The notes beneath the pieces are model-generated. The model saw only the letters and a list, made by a program, of their open reading frames with translations, had not been told where the DNA came from and searched no databases. 19,584 bases of DNA from Anaerolineae bacterium. Its GTDB lineage: Bacteria; Chloroflexota; Anaerolineae; B4-G1. Position 1 is the stretch's first letter, and the number at the start of each line of letters is the position of its first letter. Shown here piece by piece: positions 8,245 to 15,891 of the stretch. Both the position numbers and the translations under genes were made by a program. Where the stretch lies: NCBI GenBank assembly GCA_030612185.1, contig JAUWOI010000018.1, positions 1-19,584 on the forward strand, in the 5' to 3' direction.

Positions 8245-8272
8245 ATTATACCCAACAACCGCCCTCGCACAA
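8245..8272 (-). promoter_or_regulatory. Sigma-70-like promoter upstream of the cassette and R-M operon
   Basis: On the minus strand a perfect TATAAT lies at 8250-8245, with a weak TTGTGC 16 bp upstream (8272-8267). It sits outside the inferred cassette. It would therefore originally have driven mod with a leader of about 77 nt, and now reads first into the DUF3472 gene. Confidence 0.55.
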
Positions 8273-8532
8273 ACCAAAGCGCCCGCCCCGCTTCCTTCCC
8301 CACGAACGGTGCTGGCAGGCAAAAAGTGCGGGGCCGCGGGCTAGTCTTGCGGCAAAAGGTGGTTATCGCGCCCACGGCGGGCCGCACTCCCGCCTGGGCC
8401 TGGGTTGGCGAAGTTGCTTTCCACTTCGGCGGCAGGAGAGCACCCCTCGTTTTGCATGGGAACCGCCGTCATTCGCCGGACGCAATGAAGCGGGCTACGC
8501 TCACCGGCAGCGGCCCGCCTCGACAAATGAGT
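8273..8532. other. Gene-free, palindrome-rich stretch between LuxR remnant and R-M promoter
   Basis: No convincing gene. It holds several short GC-rich inverted repeats, such as GTGCGG at 8326 against CCGCAC at 8382-8387, and on the minus strand GAAGT/ACTTC around GGAAAGCA. The open frame that continues from the LuxR remnant through here has no family-like residues. It looks like repeat debris at the edge of the defence island. Confidence 0.45.
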
Positions 8533-8697
8533 CCACTCGCTCAACAGCGTCGTCTTGCCAAAGCCGGCTGGGGCGGAGATGAGGGTCAGCTTGCGGTGAA
8601 GCCCCGCGTTCAGCCGCTCGATCAGGCGCGGGCGCGGCACCATCTCTGGGCGGGGAGGAGGAATATAGAGTTTGGTTTTCAGGAGTGGGGTGGACAC
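8533..8697 (-). pseudogene. N-terminal remnant of a MalT-like LuxR regulator
   Basis: From a GTG at 8697, 55 codons match the start of the regulator at 1-807 at 47 of 55 residues, including Walker A SAPAGFGKTTLLSEW. After that Trp codon the similarity stops and the remaining 63 open codons are Arg/Pro/Gly-rich and unlike the family. All of the ATPase core, TPR and DNA-binding regions are missing. It begins 15 bp after the reconstructed end of the kinase gene. It cannot be functional as an ATPase regulator. Confidence 0.8.
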
Positions 8698-9818
8698 CGG
8701 CGTTATCCTCTCTTACTCCCTACCTAATGCGTAGCCAACCGCCTGCTCCCAGTCATCAGCCGCCAGCGCCCGACCCTCCGGCCCACGCCGCTGCGAAGGC
8801 TGCCTCGTCCAGTTGGGCGCGCACGGCGGCCACGTTACGGTCGTATTCGGCCCGGTCGGCGGCGATCAGATGAACGCCGGTGGCCTCTAGCAGCGATTCT
8901 GCAGCCCCGAGCAGCCGCGCTGCCCGCTCCGGTTGTCCCTCTGCCTCGGCCACCCCCGCCAATCCCGCCAGGCAATAGGCGATGCCGTCCTTGTTTCCCA
9001 CTTCCCGGTACAGGGCCAGGCTGTCCTCAAAGGACATAGCCGCTTGCCGTCCGTCGCCCTGGTGGAGCGCCACGTACCCCAGATTGTGGAGCATCATAGC
9101 AACACCTTTCCTGGTACCCAGTTTCCGGCGGAGCGCCAGGCTCTCGTCGTAGAGCGCGGCTGCCCGTTCGTAGTCGCCCCGCAGACGCGCCATCTCTCCC
9201 AGTAAATTGAGCAATCCGGCGATGCCTTCCCTGTTATTCAGTTCCCGGGAGAGCATCAGGCTCTCCTCAAAGAGTGCGGCTGCTCGTTCGTAGTCCATCT
9301 GCTCGAGTGCTAGATTCCCCAACATTCGGAGCCTGGCAGCGACGTCCCATTTGTTGCCTGTTTCCCGGGCCAGGATCAGGCTCTGTTCGAACAATGTCGT
9401 CGCTCGTTCATAGTCCCCCTGTCTCCACGCATCTCCTCCCAGCGAGGAGAGCACGCCCGAGATCTCCCACTTGTCACCTAACTCCCGGAACAGCGCCAGG
9501 CTCTGCTCGTGCAGCGCTATCGCCTGCTCAAGGTCGTCCGCCACATGCCCTAACCCAGACAGCGCACGCGCGACACCTCGTTTGTCCTCCACTTGCCGGT
9601 ACAGAGCCAGACTCTCCTGGAGAAGAGGCTTGGCCCGCTCGGGGTTTTCCTGCCAAAGCCCTGCCATCCAGAGTCCCTTCGCCCGCACAGGCGCAGGAGT
9701 TTCGCCGCTCTTTTCCAGTGCCCTTTCGAGCCACCGGCGTGCCTCCGTCCAATGACCACGCATAAACCAGAAATTGCCCAACGCTGCTGCCAATCTCAAC
9801 CCCAGTTCCGCGTCCGCC

Positions 9819-9866
9819 CCCTCGGCAGGCTCGGGGCAGGCTCCCTCGGCAGGCTCGGGGCAGGCT
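9819..9866. repeat. Two tandem 24-bp in-frame repeats (ACPEPAEG-coding)
   Basis: The 24-bp unit beginning CCCTCGGCAGGCTCGG occurs twice back to back (9819-9842, 9843-9866), plus four bases of a third. It encodes the doubled CPEPAEGA insertion in the kinase protein, just before the ADAELGLRLAAALGNFW helix. It resembles a dispersed repeat common in uncultured environmental bacteria. Confidence 0.85.
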
Positions 9867-10173
9867 CCCTCACGTTGCAGGGCCCATCCCAGGGCCGCTC
9901 GCAGGTTGTCGTGCTCCGCCTCCAACTGGTTTAACCAGGCCACCTGCTCCGCGCCATTTAGATTGGGCTCGGCCTCTTCTGCCAGCGCTACGAAAAAGTT
10001 TGCATGCCGTCGGCGTACTACTTCGGCCTCCCCGCTGTCCCGCCAACCGCTCCAACGCATACTCACGGATGGTCTCCAGCATCCCGAAGCGCGGCTCCCC
10101 ATGCACGTCAGATGGCTGGAGCAGGCTCTGGTCCACCAGCGACCCCAGCCCGTTCAGCACATCCAGAGCCTGC

Positions 10174-10215
10174 CCTGCCACCGCGAGTACTTCCACTGCG
10201 AGTACTCGTGGCAGG
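10174..10215. repeat. In-frame 42-bp imperfect palindrome in the kinase/ATPase gene
   Basis: CCTGCCACCGCGAGTACT at the left and AGTACTCGTGGCAGG at the right form an imperfect inverted repeat with TTCCACTGCG between. It encodes LPRVLAVEVLAVAG, part of about 25 residues with no counterpart in related proteins, between VCNGSGG and LDVLNGLGSLVDQSLL. Confidence 0.7.
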
Positions 10216-10856
10216 CGTGGCGGTGAGCCCGCCGAAGGGCCGCCGGACCCGTTGCACACCGCCTCCGCCGCCTCCAGCGTGCAACTACAACAAAACACGG
10301 CCAACCGTTGGAACAACGTCTTCTCGTCGGCATCCAGCAGGTCGTAACTCCAATCAATCGCGCCGCGCAGGGTTTGATGCCGGGCCGGCAAGTCCCTGGC
10401 CCCACCCGTGAGCAATCCGAACCGGCTGCCCAACTGGGCCAACATCTTCTGTGGGGGCAGCAGCCGCACACGCGCCGCCGCCAGCTCAATCGCCAGCGGC
10501 AGCCCGTCCAACCGCTCGCAGATCTCCGCCACCGCCGGACCGTTCTCGCCGGTGATGGCGAAGTTCGCCTTCACCGCCTGTGCCCGCTGGACGAACAACT
10601 GCACCGCTTCGACCTGCATCAAGCGTTCAAGGGGCGGCCATTCATCCGGATCGGGCAGAGTCAGCGGCGGAACCGGGTAGTTGTGCTCACCGTGCACCCG
10701 CAGCAAAGCCCGGCTGGTCGCCAGCACTTTCAGCCGGGGCGCGGCGGCCAGCAGATCACTCACCACCGGCGCGGCTTCCGTCACCTGCTCAAAGTTGTCC
10801 AGCACCAACAACATGTGCTTGTCCCGCAAGTAGTCTTTCAAGGCTTCCAGCAAGGG

Positions 10857-10904
10857 CCTGCCCTGAGCCTCTCGGCTTCGCTCGGGGTGAACTCCGGCGA
10901 AGGG
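10857..10904. repeat. In-frame 48-bp insertion with 5-bp flanking direct repeats in the ATPase domain
   Basis: It encodes FAGVHPERSREAQGRP, which interrupts the family sequence VESQP-LLEALKDYL. The plus-strand pentamer AAGGG occurs at 10852-10856 and 10900-10904, consistent with a small target duplication. Confidence 0.65.
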
Positions 10905-12215
10905 CTGGCTCTCGACTTCGCGAACCCCGAGCGTCTGCGCGATGATGGGCATAACGAGCGTCGGGTCACGGACGGGCGCGAGCGCGACGAAGAACACGCC
11001 ATCTTCGAAATGATCCAGCAGATCGGCGGCCACCTGCAAGCCCAGGCGGGTCTTGCCCGTGCCCCCGGTGCCGCTGAGCGTGAGCAGGCGCACTTCGTTC
11101 TCCAGGCGGGTCAGTTCCCTCCGCACCTCGGCTAACTGCGCCTGGCGTCCGATGAAGGGTGTGGTCTGTGCGGGTAGGTTGTTGGGACGTTCGTCGAGTC
11201 TCTTGGCCGGAGGAAAACGGTCGGGCAAGTCAGGCTTTGCAGCAGATGGTTCGGACGGAACGACTGAGATCGTCACCACCAATTCCAGGGCCCGTCGCAC
11301 CTCGGCCGCCGACGCGGGACGGTCCTCCGGTTGCTTGCTCAAGAGCCGCACGATAAGGGCATCGAGCGCGGGGGGGATCGCTCTGTTGTGCGTGCTGGGC
11401 GGGACGACTGGAGCGTGCAAGTGCTGTGAGATGACGGTCAGCAGGTCGCCACTGGTGAAAGGCAACTGTCCAGCCGTCAACTCGTACAACATGACGCCGA
11501 GCGCATACAAATCCGTGCGGTTGTCTATCTCTTGACCCAGCGCTTGCTCCGGCGCGAGATAGAACGCCGTGCCGAGGATTGTCCCTTCAACGGTGAGCCG
11601 CGAGGCGACGGTACGAGCCAGGCCAAAGTCCGTCAGTTTGGCAGAACCGTCGGGGGCAAGCAGCACGTTCTCCGGCTTGAGGTCGCGATGGATGACGGAG
11701 TGAGCGTGGGCGTGTTCGAGCGCGGCGCACACCTGCTGCGCAATCGACAGGATATCTTCAAGTGCTTGTGGATGGCGCTCGTGCAGCGATGCGCCTTCGA
11801 CCAGTTCCATCACGATGAACGGTACATCCCCTACCTCACCCGCGTCGTAGATCGAGACGATGTTGGGGTGGTTGAGTTGGGCAGCGGCCTGGGCTTCACG
11901 CAGCAACCGGGCACGGCTTTCGGCGCTCAGCGTGGGGTCCGACAAGACCTTGACGGCTACGTCACGGTCGAGCAGGGTGTCGTGGGCGCGATAGATAACA
12001 CCTATACCACCCCGGCCGAGTTCGGCGTCGAGGCGGTAGCGTTCGTTCAAGAGAGTGCCGATCATTTCAGGCATCTTATTACCACAGTTGCAACATCATC
12101 GAACGGCGCGGCGGAACCAGTGAAGTCGTCAATCGCTTGCTCCAGCGCGGCCACGACATCCGTCGCGGGCGAGTGCCGATGGTCAAGGATCACACGCCGT
12201 AAACGTTCCATCCCA

Positions 12216-12345
12216 CTGGAATTATGATATAAGCCCAAAATGAGCCTTTCAGCCAGTTTCACATCCCCATATATGGGATTTCTTGCTGCAATACCCCAGA
12301 TATGGCGGTATGTAACTTGACATAATCCTTATATCATAATTCCAG
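12216..12345. mobile_element. MITE-like element, 130 bp, 18-bp perfect terminal inverted repeats, 8-bp target duplication
   Basis: The ends are CTGGAATTATGATATAAG (12216-12233) and its exact reverse complement (12328-12345). They are flanked by CCATCCCA at 12208-12215 and 12346-12353. The interior is A+T-rich, has no gene, and holds a small palindrome CCCATATATGGG. The terminal repeat carries a stop codon that truncates the phosphatase. The parent transposase family is not identifiable from the ends; 8-bp duplications occur in several IS families. Confidence 0.93.
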
Positions 12346-12792
12346 CCATCCCAAAGTCTTGCAAGTGTGCGTCGGTCGCGTCCGTCACTCCATCGGTATA
12401 GAGTAGGACAAAGTCGCCGGGATCAAGATGCACCGTACGTTGTTCAAACGGTGAATCCGCCACCACGCCCAGCGCCATCCCTGTGCGCGTCAGTTGTGTC
12501 AGTTGATCCTGCTCAGCGCGGTCGCCTTGCTTGCAGAGCAACGGAGGGTTGTGGCCGGCGTTGACGTAAGTGATCTCGCCCGCATCTGGATTGAGCAGAG
12601 CGTAAAACAGCGTGACGAACATCCCGCCGGCAGAATCGGTGCAAATCAATCGGTTCGCGCGGGCGATGCCGTCCGCGGGCGAGGGCGCGTGGCCCACGCT
12701 GGCGCGGACGATGCTGCGTGTGAGAGCCATGAACAGGGCGGCGGGCATGCCCTTGTCGCTCACGTCGGCGATTACAATGCCCAAACTGCCTA

Positions 12793-12826
12793 AACCTGGC
12801 GCAGGTTCTGAACCCTGCGCAAGGTT
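12793..12826. repeat. In-frame 34-bp palindromic repeat in the phosphatase gene
   Basis: AACCTGGCGCAGGTTC and GAACCCTGCGCAAGGTT form a nearly perfect inverted repeat. It encodes FNLAQGSEPAPGLG, an extra loop between GDYYDFIS and LGIVIADVSDKG that family members lack. Confidence 0.75.
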
Positions 12827-13527
12827 GAAGTCCACCGAGATGAAGTCGTAGTAGTCGCCGGCTACCTCACGTGCCGGCTGCCAGCGTGCGGCGAACTCCC
12901 AGCCGGGGACCTGTGGCGTCTCATGCGGCAGCAAACTAACCTGCACCTCGCGAGCCATTTGCAGTTCGCGCTCCATGCGGCCTTTTTCGACGGCGACCTG
13001 GTACAGCCGCGCGTTCTCGATCGCAATCGCCGCGCTCGAAGCGATGGAGGTCAGCAGTTCGAGATCGGCCTGGGTGAAGATGCCGGCCTGCAGCCGGTTG
13101 TCCACGTAGACGACACCCGAGACCTGGTCCTTGATGCTCAACGGCACGCACAGGATCGAACGTAGCCCCAGGATCATCACACTCTGGCGCATGCTGAACC
13201 TGTCGTCGCTCTGCGCGTCGCTCGTGAGGATCGGCTGCCCCTCGCGCCCCACCCGTTCCACCACACTGCGCGAAACCTGGAACTGAGGATCATCAATCGT
13301 GTTCTGATCCATCCCACGCGCCGCGCGGAAGACCAGCCTCCCGTTGGCATCATGTAGCATCATGAAACCGCGTTCGGCGCGCGTGACCGCGATGACCTCA
13401 TCCATCACCCGGTTCAGCACCTCGTCGAGGTCGAGGGAGGAACTGAAGGTCTGTTACAGGCGATAGAGCAGAGCGAGGCGATCACCAGAGGGTTGTGAGG
13501 TATTCGTAGCAGTCATGAGCACTCCAG

Positions 13528-13557
13528 TAGTCCCGCGTTCAACCGCTCAATCAAGCG
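13528..13557 (-). pseudogene. Tiny LuxR-gene remnant upstream of the phosphatase gene
   Basis: On the minus strand it reads RLIERLNAGL, matching residues 24-33 of both LuxR N-termini in this window. Only about 4 of 29 bases differ from the remnant at 8.6 kb. Too short to be certain. Confidence 0.4.
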
Positions 13558-13560
13558 AGC

Positions 13561-13656
13561 AAGCCGGCGAGCGGTTGAAACCGCGCCTATCGAGCCTTCG
13601 GCTGGCCGTCCACCTGCGTGGACGGTGCGTCGTCCGCGTAGGCGGACGACCGGCTT
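13561..13656. repeat. 96-bp structured repeat made of consecutive hairpins
   Basis: It begins AAGCCGG and ends CCGGCTT. Inside are CCGTCCAC-CTGC-GTGGACGG (13606-13625), GTCGTCCGC-GTAG-GCGGACGAC (13629-13650) and a smaller GCGGTT-GAA-ACCGC hairpin. It fills the space between the Rrf2 gene end and the phosphatase gene and has no T-tract. It is probably a dispersed palindromic repeat, though it may affect transcription end points. Confidence 0.7.
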
Positions 13657-13662
13657 CAGCCC

Positions 13663-14118
13663 TCAAGGGGCGACCTCGGTCGCTAAGTTGTGACGGACGT
13701 TCCTGAGATTGTTCCTGGCACGACAGACCAGGTCTTCAAGTGTGGTAGACTCCAGTATCTCCATGCACGCGGTATACATTTGAGCCCAGATCTCCTGGGC
13801 CACGCAGACATCTCTCTCGTCGCAGATTTCGGGACCCGTTGTACACTCGACAAAACCCTCCGTTCCATCGAAAGTGTTGTATATCTCTCGCAGGTTGATC
13901 CGATCGGGGGATCTGGTGAGTGTATATCCGCCCTGTGTGCCGCGAACGCTTCTGACAAGACCGGCGGTGCGAAGCGAGGCCAGCAACTGCTCCAGGTACT
14001 TTGCGGAAATCTGCTGACGGGCGGCTATCTCCCTGACGCTGACCACTCCGTTTCCGTAATTCAGAGCCAAGTCCAGCATGGCTCTTGTGCCGTAGCGCAT
14101 CTTGGTACTGAGTTTCAT
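13663..14118 (-). CDS. Rrf2-family transcriptional regulator, IscR-like with three cysteines
   Basis: 151 residues with the family N-terminus MKLSTKMRYGTRAMLDLA and a winged helix (VSVREIAARQQISAKYLEQ, recognition helix; wing VRGTQGGYTLTRSPD). Three cysteines, C92, C99 and C105, sit where IscR binds its Fe-S cluster (spacing here x6 and x5), so a redox or Fe-S sensing role is likely. The regulon is not visible; no isc or suf genes are in the window. The start codon lies inside the perfect palindrome CATAATATTATG and has no good Shine-Dalgarno. A near-consensus promoter is just upstream. It is a single-gene unit, as far as can be seen. Confidence 0.92.
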   Translation of the reverse strand: MKLSTKMRYGTRAMLDLALNYGNGVVSVREIAARQQISAKYLEQLLASLRTAGLVRSVRGTQGGYTLTRSPDRINLREIYNTFDGTEGFVECTTGPEICDERDVCVAQEIWAQMYTACMEILESTTLEDLVCRARNNLRNVRHNLATEVAP

Positions 14119-14127
14119 AATATTATG
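14116..14127. promoter_or_regulatory. Palindrome over the Rrf2 start codon, possible autoregulatory operator
   Basis: CATAATATTATG is a perfect 12-bp palindrome containing the ATG. With the nearby TTCCATAGGATT between the promoter and the gene, it is a candidate binding site for the Rrf2 protein. This is inference only. Confidence 0.35.
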
Positions 14128-14150
14128 CTAATCCTATGGAACCGCTAGAG

Positions 14151-14180
14151 ATTATAGCACATAACGAGGTCGGCTGTCAA
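14151..14180 (-). promoter_or_regulatory. Consensus sigma-70-type promoter of the Rrf2 gene
   Basis: Minus strand TTGACA (14180-14175), 18-bp spacer, TATAAT (14156-14151). Both hexamers are perfect. The start of transcription would be about 25 nt before the ATG at 14118. Confidence 0.85.
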
Positions 14181-14283
14181 CCGGATCAATACCCGCTTAC
14201 TGCGAAACCCTCAGGAAAGTCGACTCAGAAAAGGTGCTCCAGCGCGCCATCGGATACGTAAACGCACGGGCGACCTCCTGGCC

Positions 14284-15855
14284 TCACTCGATGGCCACCG
14301 GGACGCCGATTTCTGCCCAGTTGTAGAGCGTCTCGGCCTCCTCAATACCCAGGATGATGCAGCCGTAGGAAGCGGGGGAGCCGAGTGTTCCCTCCCACAA
14401 CCGCCGGCCGCTGGAGAGAATGGGCAGGGCATGGATGCCGTTGTAGGTGTCTCCACCGGCGCGATAGACGGCTATAAAGTGTGGCATCCACAGGTCCCAC
14501 TGGCTGGCGTAGGCCTCTTCGTTCTTGTCGAGCACCTGGAATTCTCCGGTGTACGTGGGCGAACTCGCGATGCCCGTCGAGACCGGCCAGTCGTAGAGCA
14601 ATGCGCCGTTCTCGTAGACGTGCATCCGCTGCTCGGCGATGCTGATGACAATCTGCTTGCCAGGCACAGGGGGGTAGGGCTTGAGAGCGTCCTCAGAGGG
14701 AATCGTCAACTCCTGGCCGGCGTGCAGCCAGTTGAGGTCAATGTCGGGGTTGACCTCGGCGATGAGGCCGGGTGGTATTCCCAATCGTGCGGCGACGTGG
14801 GTGAGATCGTCGCCTGGCTGGACGACGTAGGTGCGCGGGGGGTGCGTCAGACCGAGTTCCACCGTCCCGCCCCCCGCTTCAAAGACGTTCAGCACGCGTT
14901 CGGTGGCCCCTTCCAACTTGAGACCCCGACCTTCTCCCAACTCCGTGGCCAGACCCTCCAGCGTGGCTTGCACGACCTGCTCAGCGATTCGTATGGTGGG
15001 GCCGCTGCCATCCTCTGCCGGTTCCACGCGCAGCCAGGTGACCAGGGTATCTCGCTCCAGCGTCCACGCAAAATCCTCGCCGGTCAGCCAGTCGCAGGTA
15101 GAAATGTGCACCTGGCGATTCAACATCTCCTCAGCCTGGGTCTGGACCTCTTTGGTGTCGGCGAGTTGAGGTGGGACGATCTGGAAAGTCAAAACGAACT
15201 GGTTGTCGGGCCCCAGATGGGTAACGGTAGCGACAATATTGTCCAGGGTGGCGTCAACGTCAAGCGCCTGGCCGGGCTGGCCGGGCACGGCGATGAGTTG
15301 ATCACCCTCCAGGCGGAGCGTCGCGTCGGTGGGAGGCACGGATACTTCGAGGGCCAGTCGCTCCAATACACCACGCACCTCACCGGGATCAATGATGAAA
15401 ACAGGGACAACCTCGTAGCGCCCCTCCCGCATATTCAGAATAGTCAAGAGGTTCTCCAGACGCCCGTCCGCACGGCCCACGGCGAAGGCCACCTGGACGG
15501 TGGTGTCCACGTCGAGACGCAACCCCGCCTCCGACCAGGGAACCATCCAGGTACGCTGATCGTCGCTCAAGACGAGCAGGCCAGCGTCGTAGTGGCCGAG
15601 AGCCTCTGTGAGGCGTTCCGACGCTTCATCGGGAGTGAGCCCGCCCAGGTCTACGCCCAGAACGTAGACGTTGGGGTATATGCGAGTTTCATAGGGCACC
15701 AGCACCTGCTCGTGCACCGTCCAGGCGGCGAAGAGGCCAACCGCTCCCAGTGTCAGCAGCAAACCGACGACGAAGGCTGCGGACAGATGGCCGCGACCTC
15801 GACGAGCGGGTTTGGCTTCTTGATGATCTGGTGGTACTTGATCGGCACGATGCAC
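14284..15855 (-). CDS. L,D-transpeptidase with N-terminal membrane anchor, PG-binding domain and LysM
   Basis: 523 residues. A single membrane segment (about 25-47: LSAAFVVGLLLTLGAVGLFA) anchors it, with the rest outside. A PG_binding_4/VanW-associated domain follows (starting GVDLGGLTPDEASERL), then a second such region. A LysM (TYVVQPGDDLTHVAARLG to LHAGQELTIPS) and a C-terminal YkuD catalytic domain with GIHALP and the nucleophile motif SPASYGCIIL complete it. It should make 3-3 peptidoglycan cross-links or attach proteins to the wall. The usual His before Gly-Cys is Tyr here, while Cys and the upstream His are kept. Start: GTG at 15855 with AGGAGAT 5-6 nt upstream. It has its own promoter. 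Confidence 0.92.
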   Translation of the reverse strand: MHRADQVPPDHQEAKPARRGRGHLSAAFVVGLLLTLGAVGLFAAWTVHEQVLVPYETRIYPNVYVLGVDLGGLTPDEASERLTEALGHYDAGLLVLSDDQRTWMVPWSEAGLRLDVDTTVQVAFAVGRADGRLENLLTILNMREGRYEVVPVFIIDPGEVRGVLERLALEVSVPPTDATLRLEGDQLIAVPGQPGQALDVDATLDNIVATVTHLGPDNQFVLTFQIVPPQLADTKEVQTQAEEMLNRQVHISTCDWLTGEDFAWTLERDTLVTWLRVEPAEDGSGPTIRIAEQVVQATLEGLATELGEGRGLKLEGATERVLNVFEAGGGTVELGLTHPPRTYVVQPGDDLTHVAARLGIPPGLIAEVNPDIDLNWLHAGQELTIPSEDALKPYPPVPGKQIVISIAEQRMHVYENGALLYDWPVSTGIASSPTYTGEFQVLDKNEEAYASQWDLWMPHFIAVYRAGGDTYNGIHALPILSSGRRLWEGTLGSPASYGCIILGIEEAETLYNWAEIGVPVAIE

Positions 15856-15891
15856 GATTGATCTCCTGCATATGACGTATTGTGCATCCTA

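Larger units (their letters stand above)
8713..12074 (-). pseudogene. Ser/Thr kinase - AfsR/MalT-like ATPase - TPR protein, broken by two 1-bp frameshifts
   Basis: Reconstructed, this is a roughly 1,119-residue protein. The Hanks-type kinase domain (about 13-270) has GRGGIG, VAVKVL, HRDLKPEN, DFGLA and APEQ. An NB-ARC-like ATPase follows, with TLSGTGGTGKTRL (about 330-345), LLVLDNFEQV and GLPLAIELAAARVRLL, then a winged-helix region (DWSYDLLDADEKTLFQRLAVF region) and a series of about six TPRs. Frame breaks: near 10039-10041 an extra G splits ALERLA from DSGEAEVV; near 8778-8783 another extra base separates AAAWA from EGRALAADDWEQAVGYAL. Deleting the two bases leaves one open frame ending with TAA at 8715-8713. 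The ATG at 12074 overlaps the phosphatase gene; the ATG at 12065 forms an ATGA overlap with its stop and may be the real start, implying coupling. It also carries three in-frame repeat insertions. The kinase and ATPase parts could still be made as a truncated protein. Sequencing error is the main alternative. Confidence 0.8.
12062..13516 (-). pseudogene. GAF - SpoIIE/PP2C serine phosphatase, nonsense codon plus MITE insertion
   Basis: ATG at 13516 starts MTATNTSQPSGDRLALLYRL, then TAA at 13456-13454 in frame, and the family sequence continues (QTFSSSLDLDEVLNRVMDEV). A GAF domain follows (about residues 30-185), then the linker REVQVSLLPHETPQVPGWEF and a PP2C-type SpoIIE domain with GDYYDF, IADVSDKGMPAALFMAL, NAGHNPPLL and LLYTDGVTDATD. 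The frame is cut at GMAGIMI by a stop inside the 130-bp element at 12216-12345. The missing C-terminus (GMERLRRVILDH to FDDVATVVIRCLK) lies beyond it and ends at 12062. Removing element plus one target copy (138 bp) gives exactly 439 codons. The C-terminal DD of the metal site is separated from the rest. A GTG at 13420 could allow a short restart. The partner is the kinase gene it overlaps. Confidence 0.9.

Noticed and set aside
8341..8532. C-terminal half of the short LuxR open frame as a real protein domain
   Set aside because: The residues after LLSEW are Arg/Pro/Gly-rich translation of palindromic repeat DNA and do not resemble any regulator.
9819..9866. CRISPR-like repeat
   Set aside because: Two head-to-tail 24-bp units with no spacers, inside a coding frame.
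12062..12262. Separate small gene of 66 codons beginning inside the MITE
   Set aside because: Apart from 16-17 element-derived residues it is simply the severed C-terminus of the phosphatase.
14431..15861. 476-codon plus-strand open frame
   Set aside because: Exactly antisense to the L,D-transpeptidase, whose domains, start and promoter are clear.
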